In this document: piece by piece, positions 55,071-62,779 of the stretch | Layout: each line of letters begins with the position of its first letter | How positions within the stretch are numbered: position 1 is the first letter of the stretch | From: Flavobacteriales bacterium | GTDB lineage: Bacteria > Bacteroidota > Bacteroidia > Flavobacteriales_F > PHOS-HE28 | DNA length: 64,000 nucleotides | Reading direction: 5' to 3' | Assembly: GCA_023382455.1 (NCBI GenBank) | Contig: JAHDVX010000006.1 | Location: 11,995 to 75,994 of the forward strand | Translations under genes and position numbers: made by a program | Notes under the pieces: generated by a model | What the model was told of the DNA's origin: nothing | The model's database searches: none | What the model saw: only the letters and a program-made list of their open reading frames with translations

Positions 55071-56057
55071 ATGCGCAAACTACTGAAGTTCATCGTGATA
55101 CTGGTGGTCGTGATCGTCGTGGTGGCCATGGGCAGCGTGGCCTATATCACCCAAGCCATGCCCCACGTCCCGGTCCCTGCCGACCTGCACGTGGAGCCCA
55201 CGTCCGCACGTGTGGTCCGGGGCGAATACCTGGCCAACCATGTTACCGTTTGCATGGACTGCCACAGCACCCGCGATTGGAACAAATTCTCCGGGCCCGT
55301 GCAGCCCGGGACCCTGGGCAAGGGAGGTGAGGTGTTCGATCGGAGCATGAACTTCCCGGGCCGGTTCGTGAGCAAGAACATCACGCCGTTCAACCTCAGG
55401 AAGTGGAGCGATGGGGAGATCTTCCGCGCCATCACGAGCGGCGTGAGCCGAGATGGGCACCCTTTCTTCCCGGTGATGCCTTATCCGTACTACAACAAGC
55501 TCTCCACCGAGGACGTGTACAGCATCATCGCCTACCTGCGCACGCTGCCCGAGATCCCCAGCCAGCCCGAGGCGTCCCAGGCGGACTTTCCCATGAACGT
55601 GATCATGCACACGATCCCCGAGCCCGCGCATCCCATGTCGCTGCCGAAGCCCACCGATGCCGATTATGGTGCGTATTTGGTGAACGCCGCCGGATGCCGC
55701 GAATGCCACACGAAAATGGAGAACGGCAAGGCCGTGGGTGAACCCTTCGCCGGTGGTTTCGAGTTCCACTTCCCCGGCGGGTCCGTGCTGCGCTCCGCGA
55801 ACATCACGCCCGATCAGTCCACCGGCATCGGCGCCTGGGACCGCGACACCTTCATCCGAAAGTTCCGCCAGTTCGCGGACAGCAGCTACGTGCCCACCGC
55901 GGTGGACTGGAAGGCCGGCGACATGCAAACGGTGATGCCCTGGACTATGTATGGCGGCATGAGCGAGCAGGACCTTGGCGCAATCTATGACTACCTGCAC
56001 GCCCTGAAGCCCGTGGTGAACAGGGTGGAATACTGGCAGCCTGTGGCCACGAAGTGA
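55071..56057 (+). CDS. Membrane-anchored diheme cytochrome c
   Basis: A 328-residue electron-transfer protein with an N-terminal hydrophobic anchor (KFIVILVVVIVVVAMG) and two cytochrome c domains, each with one haem motif: CMDCH near residue 64 and CRECH near residue 205. Probable axial methionines follow each motif, for example in VMPYPYY and VMPWTMY. The layout resembles diheme cytochromes linked to dehydrogenases or alternative oxidases. TAGCTTGC at 55042-55049, a variant -7 box, lies 21 bases before the ATG at 55071. A long upstream open frame from 54837 is not coding-like. Confidence 0.88.
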   Translation: MRKLLKFIVILVVVIVVVAMGSVAYITQAMPHVPVPADLHVEPTSARVVRGEYLANHVTVCMDCHSTRDWNKFSGPVQPGTLGKGGEVFDRSMNFPGRFVSKNITPFNLRKWSDGEIFRAITSGVSRDGHPFFPVMPYPYYNKLSTEDVYSIIAYLRTLPEIPSQPEASQADFPMNVIMHTIPEPAHPMSLPKPTDADYGAYLVNAAGCRECHTKMENGKAVGEPFAGGFEFHFPGGSVLRSANITPDQSTGIGAWDRDTFIRKFRQFADSSYVPTAVDWKAGDMQTVMPWTMYGGMSEQDLGAIYDYLHALKPVVNRVEYWQPVATK

Positions 56058-56061
56058 CCGC

Positions 56062-56847
56062 TCAGGCCGCCCGCAGCGCCATGGCCGCCTCCCGCATGGC
56101 CAGCGCCCGCGCCTTGCCGAGGTAGCGCTCCACGCCCGCGTGCACCAGGTAAACCAGCGGCGTGGCCAGCAGCGCCACCAGGAATTTGTAGCAATAGGCG
56201 GTGATCACCATGGCCGTGCATTGCGCGAAGGGCATGCCCTTGAGGATCCAGAAGGCCACGTAGGTCACCACCACGCTGTCGATCAACTGGCTGATGAGGG
56301 TGCTGCCCGTGGCGCGCAGCCAGATGCGTTTGTCGCCCGTGATGCGCTTGAAGCCCCGGAAGGTGCGGGCATCCACCAATTGCCCGATGATGAAGGCGGT
56401 GAGCGAGCCGATGATGATGTTGTTGCCCTGCCCAAAGATGCTCTTGAACGCCGCCTGCATGTCGGGCACGCCCTGCTTCATGCTGCTGGTGATCCACCAG
56501 CCCTGATCGGGCGGCATGCGGATGGCGAGCCACATCATTACGTACATGAAGGCGATCAACGCCGCCGTGATCATGGTGAGGAAGCGCACGCCGCGCACAC
56601 CGAAGTAATCGTTGATCACATCGGTCATGATGAAGATGATGGGCCAAGGCAGCACGCCCACGCTGAGCACGAACGAGAGGTGATGTTGACCGAGCAGCGT
56701 AAAGTCCGCCTTTTCCAGGCCCAGGGCGGTCTCCAGTTGGAAGAGCTTCACGCCGATCATTTCCGCCACGATGGCGCTGGCCGTGAAGAAGGCACCGAGG
56801 ATGATGTACAGTCGGGTAGCCTTGTTGCCGAGGATCTCGTGGATCAT
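56062..56847 (-). CDS. Queuosine precursor transporter, YhhQ family
   Basis: A 261-residue membrane protein of the YhhQ (DUF165) family, which imports queuosine precursors such as preQ0/preQ1 for tRNA modification. Typical features are PIIFIMTDVINDYFG near residue 70, an ALIAFMYVMMWLA helix, and in the second half SLTAFIIGQLVDARTF followed by GSTLISQLIDSVVVTYVAF. About six hydrophobic helices are seen. It converges with the diheme cytochrome gene, 4 bases apart. Confidence 0.9.
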   Translation of the reverse strand: MIHEILGNKATRLYIILGAFFTASAIVAEMIGVKLFQLETALGLEKADFTLLGQHHLSFVLSVGVLPWPIIFIMTDVINDYFGVRGVRFLTMITAALIAFMYVMMWLAIRMPPDQGWWITSSMKQGVPDMQAAFKSIFGQGNNIIIGSLTAFIIGQLVDARTFRGFKRITGDKRIWLRATGSTLISQLIDSVVVTYVAFWILKGMPFAQCTAMVITAYCYKFLVALLATPLVYLVHAGVERYLGKARALAMREAAMALRAA

Positions 56848-56980
56848 GATGCCGGGGTGCCGGAAAAGTACGCGGTAGGGCCGGGTTGTCCGTGGTGGTT
56901 GTCCCTTGTCTTAAGTCTCATGCGCGTGCCGGCATAAGACATGGGCCGCCACGCCCACTCCTGATCCACCTGCAGGTGTT

Positions 56981-57778
56981 TCACGGCTCGGCCGCCCCCA
57001 CCGGATCGCCCACGCGCAGCATGCCAGCAGGCTCATAGGTTGCGTTCATCCCAAAGAGCACTTTGTGGCCCACCGTGCGGTAGCTGGCCAGGGTGCGCAG
57101 GGGTTCGTTCAGCCGCACGCCGGTATGCTGGTCGGTGTTGGGGATCACGCAACGCGCACAAGGCTTCACCAGATGGAAGCGCACGGACCCGATCCGGACC
57201 GCCCGCCATGCATCTTCCTGGAAGGCCGCACCGCCGGCGATCACCAGGTTGGGCCGGAATCGTTCCATCGGCACCGGCATGGACAACCGCGTGTTGAGGT
57301 CGTCCAGCGAGGCTTGGGAGATGATCAAGGCCGGGAAGGCATCGTTGAGCGCCACGGGCACTTCGGCGTAGGTGGGGTCGGTGATGCGGACGGTGCGTTG
57401 AGGCATGAAGGCCAGCCGCACGGGCCGTAGCAAGGCCTCGCTGAACCAGCCGTGCACCGCATGATCCGCGAGCAGCAGGTCCACGGCATCGTCCCACACC
57501 CGCGCCCGAACAGGTTCTCCTTCCGCCAACTCCCACGGCAGGTCGATGAATGCACCGCTGCGCACATCGCTGACGCGGAAGCCCGGTCCGACCGGCGTGC
57601 AATGCAGGCAGGCCATCTCCCGGCATTCACGCTGCGAGAGGAAGCGTCCATCGGGATCGATCAGCATCCATCGGCGGTCGTGCTCCAGGCCGCGGTCGGT
57701 GAGCCGCACCTCCGGCACGCTGAAGCCGCCCAGGGATTTCACCGGATGGATGTGGATGGATGCGAGCGTGGTGGGCAT
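56981..57778 (-). CDS. MOSC-domain protein (YcbX/mARC-like)
   Basis: A 265-residue protein with an N-terminal MOSC beta-barrel domain beginning LASIHIHPVKSLGGFSV and a C-terminal MOSC domain. The segment KPCARCVIPNTDQHTG has the cysteine expected to bind the molybdenum cofactor in mARC and YcbX enzymes, which reduce N-hydroxylated compounds. There is no fused ferredoxin domain at the C-terminus, so it needs a separate reductase. Together with formate dehydrogenase it is a second candidate user of the cofactor made by the genes at 883-5134. Start at 57778 or 57787. Confidence 0.85.
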   Translation of the reverse strand: MPTTLASIHIHPVKSLGGFSVPEVRLTDRGLEHDRRWMLIDPDGRFLSQRECREMACLHCTPVGPGFRVSDVRSGAFIDLPWELAEGEPVRARVWDDAVDLLLADHAVHGWFSEALLRPVRLAFMPQRTVRITDPTYAEVPVALNDAFPALIISQASLDDLNTRLSMPVPMERFRPNLVIAGGAAFQEDAWRAVRIGSVRFHLVKPCARCVIPNTDQHTGVRLNEPLRTLASYRTVGHKVLFGMNATYEPAGMLRVGDPVGAAEP

Positions 57779-57810
57779 GCTAGGCATTGCCGATCGCGGA
57801 TATGGAAGGA

Positions 57811-58434
57811 TCAAGATACCCGCTTGGCTTGGTCGCGCAGATAGGTTTTCACGCGGTCAAATGCCACTTGCTGCCCTGGGGCAACCAGAATGGGCTCCGG
57901 CACCAGGTCATCAAAGAAAACCAACGATTTCAAGATCAGTGTGCGATCCAATCGGGGCAGCTTATGGCTGCATGATTCCAAGAGCTTGTCCAGCGGAATC
58001 CGTTGCAGGATGAAGTAGAGGTCCACGTAGTCCTTCATGGCCGCACGCCCCGTGATGGCGGACAACTTCATGCATCCGATGTCGGCCACATCGGCCAACT
58101 TCAAGGGTGGCGCCTCCACCAACGGCTGAAGCAATGGGTATGGATAGGCCATGAAGCTGACCTTGATCGCTTCGTTCACCAATACGGTCAGCGTATCCCG
58201 CTCATCCTGGGTTTTCACCACTTGCTGCGGTGCGAAAGCCGCCTCGAGCAACCCGAGGATCTCGTTCGTGTCGAATGGATCCTGCCTGAAGAAGTCGAAA
58301 TCCAGGCTGTCCCGATGACCGAATTGCAGGGCCAATGCAGTTCCACCCGCCAGGTAGAAGTGCTTTTCTTGCGCAAACCGCAACCGTGGCAGGGCCGCTT
58401 GCCGCTCGCTATCCAGCACGGACCAATGGATCAT
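57811..58434 (-). CDS. AbiEii-type nucleotidyltransferase (toxin-like)
   Basis: A 207-residue protein of the AbiEii/DUF1814 nucleotidyltransferase family. The core motif FYLAGGTALALQFGHRDSLDFDFF (about residues 26-49) has the Gly-Gly-Thr and the two catalytic aspartates (LDFDF). A later KLSAITGRAAMKDYVDLYFI segment carries the third, conserved region. Such proteins modify tRNA or other targets and act as toxins in AbiE-like modules. The start overlaps the stop of the small upstream gene by 4 bases (ATGA), the usual arrangement of a toxin after its antitoxin. Confidence 0.87.
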   Translation of the reverse strand: MIHWSVLDSERQAALPRLRFAQEKHFYLAGGTALALQFGHRDSLDFDFFRQDPFDTNEILGLLEAAFAPQQVVKTQDERDTLTVLVNEAIKVSFMAYPYPLLQPLVEAPPLKLADVADIGCMKLSAITGRAAMKDYVDLYFILQRIPLDKLLESCSHKLPRLDRTLILKSLVFFDDLVPEPILVAPGQQVAFDRVKTYLRDQAKRVS

Positions 58435-58703
58435 GCGAACCGCGCTGTGACCTTGGGTTCCACCCCGAACACCAGCGCCCAATAGTTCAATGACTTCCGG
58501 TTCCATTCACCCGGCCTTGGATGCTCCACCTGGGCAGCGATCTCATGCCGGGAATAGGTCGCGAACAGCCAAGCCACCGCATCATGTGTGCCGAGGTTCA
58601 GCACGTTGGTGATGATGTGCGCCTTATGGGCCCGCAGATCGAGCTTATCTACATCATACGACCACAGGACCGCCTTCACCGATGCGGGGAATCTAGTGTT
58701 CAT
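58431..58703 (-). CDS. Small protein paired with the AbiEii-type gene (putative antitoxin)
   Basis: A 90-residue protein with FPASVKAVLWSYDVDKLDL near the start, then a helical ITNVLNLGTHDAVAWLFATYSRHEI. This layout recalls the small DUF6922-type partner proteins found next to AbiEii-like toxins, but assignment is tentative. It overlaps the toxin-like gene by 4 bases. TAACTTTC (58711-58718), one base from the -7 consensus, ends 7 bases before the ATG. The pair could be a defence or stability module. Confidence 0.72.
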   Translation of the reverse strand: MNTRFPASVKAVLWSYDVDKLDLRAHKAHIITNVLNLGTHDAVAWLFATYSRHEIAAQVEHPRPGEWNRKSLNYWALVFGVEPKVTARFA

Positions 58704-58710
58704 CCGTCCC

Positions 58711-58718
58711 GAAAGTTA
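58711..58718 (-). promoter_or_regulatory. -7-like box (TAACTTTC) of the toxin-antitoxin-like pair
   Basis: Seven of eight positions match TAnnTTTG on the minus strand. It ends 7 bases before the ATG at 58703, again leaving almost no leader. Confidence 0.45.
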
Positions 58719-58827
58719 CGGAGAACCCGGCTGGAAGACTCATCACCAGAGGGAAGATCTTGACCGGCTGTTTCGAAATGATGGACGAGATAAGCGGCGT
58801 GTCAATTCCCCGGCACCAACTGTCCTT

Positions 58828-60774
58828 TCATTCCCCGGTCCGCACCACACGCGCCAACTGTTCCCCGTGCGGAGTGCCCACCACCAAGTGGAACACACCC
58901 GGTGTTTCCGGCAGGATGCAGCGCCATCCTGCGGCATTCCGCTGCGTCACCAACGGCACCTGCTTGCCCGCCGCATCATAGGCCTTGATCCATTTTGCAT
59001 CCGGCGATGACACGTGCACCACGCCGTCCCGTGTGGGGTTGGGGAAGGTGCGCACCAAGGCACTGGCCTCCATGGTCACACCGGTGCTCAAGAAAACCGT
59101 GGAATCCGCCACCACCAGCTCCGGTGAGTTGTCTGCGGCAAGGAACATGTCCCGGAACGGGTCGATGCGCGCGCCGTGGAAGCTGAACATCTCGTCGTTC
59201 CAACGCGGCGGCACCTGCTGGAACCACACGCGGGCCTTCACCTCCACCGCGCCTGCATACCCGCCCAACGGGATGTGGTAGTGCACGATGTCGCCGCCGT
59301 TGCCCTCCACCCCACCGGTATCGTGGTTGAAGTCCGGGTCAGCGAGCGCGAGCCCCGCTACGGCGGAGGTGTCCTGGCTTGGGTGCGAGAGGCTGTAGCC
59401 CACGGGTACCAAGCGATTGTCCTTCAGCCGATGTACGGCGCGCAGCAACGTGGTGGTGACGTTGGAGTCCACATCACCCATGACGAACTCGTAGATCTGC
59501 GCCTGGTCTTCCTGCGTGATCACATCGTGGTGCGGCTCGTACGGCAGACCGTTGCCGATCACCTCGTAGGTGCTGTTCCAGCTGCCGCTGTTGAAGATCG
59601 TATCGCCCGTGGCGCCAATGGCCAGCAGCTGCACAAAGGCCCGCCGGTTGGGAAATCCGCCCGGGAACTTGTGGCCGGTGAGGTTGGTGAGGGCCACCTC
59701 CACGAACAAGGTGTCGTCCGTTCGGTCCACGGCCTGCAACGCCATGGTCATGGAGGTCTTCCGCAAGGCGATGCTGCGTGCGATGGTGCTGTCGAACTGC
59801 ACCGGCGTGGCCGGAATGCCGAAGTCCGCGATGTGGTCCTTCATCATCTTCAGCATGAACACGCCTCCGCCCGTGAGGTGATGCTTGCCGAACGGCGACT
59901 GGCCCGGCAGGAAGATGTACTCCGAGGCCAACACCACGGAATCCTGGATCCGCGGCATGTGGCAGCTGCGGCAGTTCTGCTCCGTTCCGTAGTACACCGA
60001 GTTCTCGTACTCCTGCCACAGCGTCTGCTCGTAGAATGAGGTGCCCGTGGGAACGCCCTGCAGGTCCACCGGTTGGTTGATGGCCGTATGGCATCCGGCG
60101 CACACGCTGCCGTCCAGTATGTTGGAGCCCTGGTCCGGCGTGTAGTTCACGAAGTACTGCATGATCGCCGGGTTGATCTGCTCATCGGTGTAAGGGCCCC
60201 AAACGCGCGCACTGTCAAACACCAGATCACCGGAAAACACATGTCCGCCCGATGCCGGGTTCTGCATGTGGCAAGCCAGGCAGGACACGCCGTCCTGTGC
60301 CAGCACACTGGTGTCCAGATGTGCTGCGGTGAAGGCGGTAGCGCCCTTCATCTGCTGCTCGAAAACGGCCAAGGGGGCGTGGCATTTCAGGCAGCTGTGC
60401 TCAATCGTCTCCTTGATCGCCGGGTTCACCAGTCCTTCATGTTCCATCTTGGCCAGGAAGAAGGGGTCTCGTGCGCTGTTGGCCATCATGGTGCTGCGCC
60501 AATCGTCCACCACGTTCACGCTGATTCCCTCGCCCGCCACCATGGCGATGCCCAGGGAATCATAGCCGTGGCAGCCCGCGCAGCGGCCTGCGGTGACGAA
60601 GTAGGTGCCGAACTGGACCGGCAGGCCCTGGATCTGTTCCCGCAGGAAGGCCAGCTCGATCGGACTGTGCGGGCCTTTCACCGGCGTGGTGGCGGCACTC
60701 CAGCCCACCAGCACGAACACCACCAGGAGCAGACCCACCACCACACGGAGCTTCGCCGGCAACAAACGCTTCAT
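58828..60774 (-). CDS. Five-haem exported cytochrome with T9SS-like C-terminal tail
   Basis: A 648-residue protein with an N-terminal hydrophobic signal (RVVVGLLLVVFVLVGWSAAT) and five haem motifs: CAGCH, CLKCH, CLACH, CAGCH and CRSCH. Histidine-rich segments between them (for example SPFGKHHLTGGG) are possible axial ligands. Residues about 330-560 are beta-rich with an unusual VALTNLTGHKFPGGFPNRR segment, as seen in cytochrome c554-like multihaem proteins. The final 80 residues have RTFPNPTRDG, KAYDAAGKQV and PGVFHLVVGTPHG, a T9SS type A sorting domain. Export across the outer membrane would place haems outside the cell. TAACTTGC at 60788-60795 is a variant -7 box. Confidence 0.85.
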   Translation of the reverse strand: MKRLLPAKLRVVVGLLLVVFVLVGWSAATTPVKGPHSPIELAFLREQIQGLPVQFGTYFVTAGRCAGCHGYDSLGIAMVAGEGISVNVVDDWRSTMMANSARDPFFLAKMEHEGLVNPAIKETIEHSCLKCHAPLAVFEQQMKGATAFTAAHLDTSVLAQDGVSCLACHMQNPASGGHVFSGDLVFDSARVWGPYTDEQINPAIMQYFVNYTPDQGSNILDGSVCAGCHTAINQPVDLQGVPTGTSFYEQTLWQEYENSVYYGTEQNCRSCHMPRIQDSVVLASEYIFLPGQSPFGKHHLTGGGVFMLKMMKDHIADFGIPATPVQFDSTIARSIALRKTSMTMALQAVDRTDDTLFVEVALTNLTGHKFPGGFPNRRAFVQLLAIGATGDTIFNSGSWNSTYEVIGNGLPYEPHHDVITQEDQAQIYEFVMGDVDSNVTTTLLRAVHRLKDNRLVPVGYSLSHPSQDTSAVAGLALADPDFNHDTGGVEGNGGDIVHYHIPLGGYAGAVEVKARVWFQQVPPRWNDEMFSFHGARIDPFRDMFLAADNSPELVVADSTVFLSTGVTMEASALVRTFPNPTRDGVVHVSSPDAKWIKAYDAAGKQVPLVTQRNAAGWRCILPETPGVFHLVVGTPHGEQLARVVRTGE

Positions 60775-60910
60775 GGCCATCGGGTGGGCAAGTTATACGC
60801 GGCCGCCGTGAAAATGTGCGGTAAATCATAGATCACGGGCAGCCACCGTAAGCCGTTGCAATCCACGGGCCGGCCAGCGCAACCTCAACCGGGTGACCGG
60901 TGATCGCCGT

Positions 60911-60945
60911 GGTGGGCGGTGGGTGGTGATGGGCAATGGGCGGAT
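60911..60945. repeat. Degenerate 7-base tandem repeat
   Basis: Units read GGTGGGC, GGTGGGT, GGTGATG, GGCAATG and GGCGGAT. They lie in the 237-base space between the cytochrome gene and the MORN-type gene. This is the third 7-base array in the window. Confidence 0.65.
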
Positions 60946-61004
60946 CGAGCGGACACCAAAATGTTCCTTCCCCCGTTCCTTCAACCAGGGCAGGAACGCT
61001 CCTG

Positions 61005-61012
61005 TACTTTTG
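61005..61012 (+). promoter_or_regulatory. -7 box (TACTTTTG) five bases before the MORN-type gene
   Basis: An exact TAnnTTTG match with only GCCGC between it and the ATG at 61018. Transcription would start at or within the first codons unless a later start is used, so the mRNA is probably leaderless. Confidence 0.6.
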
Positions 61013-61017
61013 GCCGC

Positions 61018-62670
61018 ATGCCGCATCTTCCCCTGTATCCCGACCGGAGCCGCGGGTTCCGCACCAAGCGCATCCATCGGTACCTGGCCAGCGGGCTGCT
61101 GTTGCTGCCGTTGGCCGTTGCCGCGCAAAGCGTACAGCCCTATGTGGACCATTGGGACAGCCTGAAGACCGTGAAACGGAGCGAAGGCCTGATGGTGAAT
61201 GGCCGCGAATGGGGCGAATGGAAATTCTGGAACCCTGCGGGAAAGCTCACGGAACGGTCTGATTTCAAGAGCGGCGAACGCGATGGCCACGTGGTGATCT
61301 TCTACGACAATGGCCAGGTGCAGCACGATGGATGGTTCCACCGCGGGCAGCAGGACAGTACCATGCGCAGCTACTACCGCAGCGGCACGGTGATGGAGGA
61401 GGGCTCCTATGCCGCCGGGAAGAAGACCGGCCTGTGGAACTACTATTACAAGGACGGTCGCAAGATGCTCACCGAGCAATGCGACAAGGGCATCTGCCTG
61501 GCCATGGATGCCTGGGACCCGGACAGCGTACAGACCTTGAGGAAGGGCGAGGGCTTCATCCGCACCTTCTACCCCTCGGGCGACACCGCCTCCTCCAGCC
61601 GCTACCACTTGGGCGTGCTGAGCGGTGAGCAGCGCGAATACTGGCCCGCCGGCAACCTGAAAGCCAAGGGGAATTGGATAGGCGGGGTGAAGACCGGCCT
61701 GTGGTCCTATTGGACTTCCGGCAGCAAGCCCGAACGGAATGAGACCTGGGATAAGGGCAAGTTGAACGGCCCGTTCATCACCTGGTTCGGCAACGGACAA
61801 GTGCAGGCCACCGGTTTCTTCCGCGACGGCCTGAAGGACAGCACCTGGGCCTGGTATGCCACCACGGGGGCCAAGGACATGCTGGGCCACTTCAAGGCCG
61901 ATCAGCAGGACGGGCTTTGGAAATACTGGTATCCCAACGGGCAGCTCAGCTCCACCGGCCTTTACCGCGATGGCAAGCAGGAGGGCGAATGGGTGTACTA
62001 CTACGACGGGGGCCAGATCTGGAAGCGCGGGCTATGGCGCAACGGGGAGAAGGACAGCCTGTGGACCACCTGGTTCGAAGGCGGGCAGAAACTGCAGGAG
62101 GGGCGCTATGCCGCCGGCAAGGAGGAAGGCCTGTGGAACAGCTGGTATGAGAACGGCCAACAGAAAGACAAGGGCGGCTATAAGCAAGGCCGGATGGACG
62201 GCATCTGGCAGGGCTGGCTACCCGACGGGCAGGAGCGCTACATGGCCACCTGGAAGGAGGATGTGAAGAACGGACCTTGGAAAAGCTGGTATGAAAACGG
62301 CAAACTGCAGGAGGAAGGCAGCTTCGCCGACGGCCTGCGCAGCGGCCGGTGGACGGAATACAACGACCGGGGTGTGCTCCTGAGCGAAGGCATGTATGCC
62401 AAGGGAACCCCCACCGGGCAATGGACATACTATGAGAAAGGCGTGAAGGTGCGCGAACAGGCCTTCCTGAACGGCACGCCCCACGGCAAATGCATCGTGT
62501 ATGACCAACGCGGCCGGGTGACCCAGGAGATGAACTACAAGGAAGGGCGCCTGCACGGCCCCATGATCCGCTACAACAGCCGGGGGCAGGAGGTCTCGCG
62601 CATCGAGTACGAGGACGGGAAAGTGAAGAAGGCACCTCCCCCGGCCATGCCGGGTTCGCGGAGAAGGTGA
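61018..62670 (+). CDS. YwqK/MORN-repeat exported protein
   Basis: A 550-residue protein with a signal peptide (LLLLPLAVAAQ near residue 35) followed by about twenty repeats of 22-24 residues. The unit is G-x-W-x-x-[WY]-Y-x-[ND]-G-x-x-x-x-x-[GA]-x-[YF]-x-x-G; examples include GLWKYWYPNGQLSSTG and GLWNSWYENGQQKDKG. This is the toxin-antitoxin YwqK-like MORN variant common in Bacteroidota. Such repeats form elongated beta-hairpin stacks and serve in binding; the ligand is unknown. The C-terminus ends in a Lys/Pro/Arg tail, without a T9SS domain. Confidence 0.85.
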   Translation: MPHLPLYPDRSRGFRTKRIHRYLASGLLLLPLAVAAQSVQPYVDHWDSLKTVKRSEGLMVNGREWGEWKFWNPAGKLTERSDFKSGERDGHVVIFYDNGQVQHDGWFHRGQQDSTMRSYYRSGTVMEEGSYAAGKKTGLWNYYYKDGRKMLTEQCDKGICLAMDAWDPDSVQTLRKGEGFIRTFYPSGDTASSSRYHLGVLSGEQREYWPAGNLKAKGNWIGGVKTGLWSYWTSGSKPERNETWDKGKLNGPFITWFGNGQVQATGFFRDGLKDSTWAWYATTGAKDMLGHFKADQQDGLWKYWYPNGQLSSTGLYRDGKQEGEWVYYYDGGQIWKRGLWRNGEKDSLWTTWFEGGQKLQEGRYAAGKEEGLWNSWYENGQQKDKGGYKQGRMDGIWQGWLPDGQERYMATWKEDVKNGPWKSWYENGKLQEEGSFADGLRSGRWTEYNDRGVLLSEGMYAKGTPTGQWTYYEKGVKVREQAFLNGTPHGKCIVYDQRGRVTQEMNYKEGRLHGPMIRYNSRGQEVSRIEYEDGKVKKAPPPAMPGSRRR

Positions 62671-62779
62671 TCACGGCCCACACGCGTGGGATAGGTGATC
62701 GGTTCGCAGTGCGTGAAGTCCACGGGGTCGCCGGTCGGCTTCCACCCGTCAATGTCCGCCTTTCCACGGAACGCAATGT

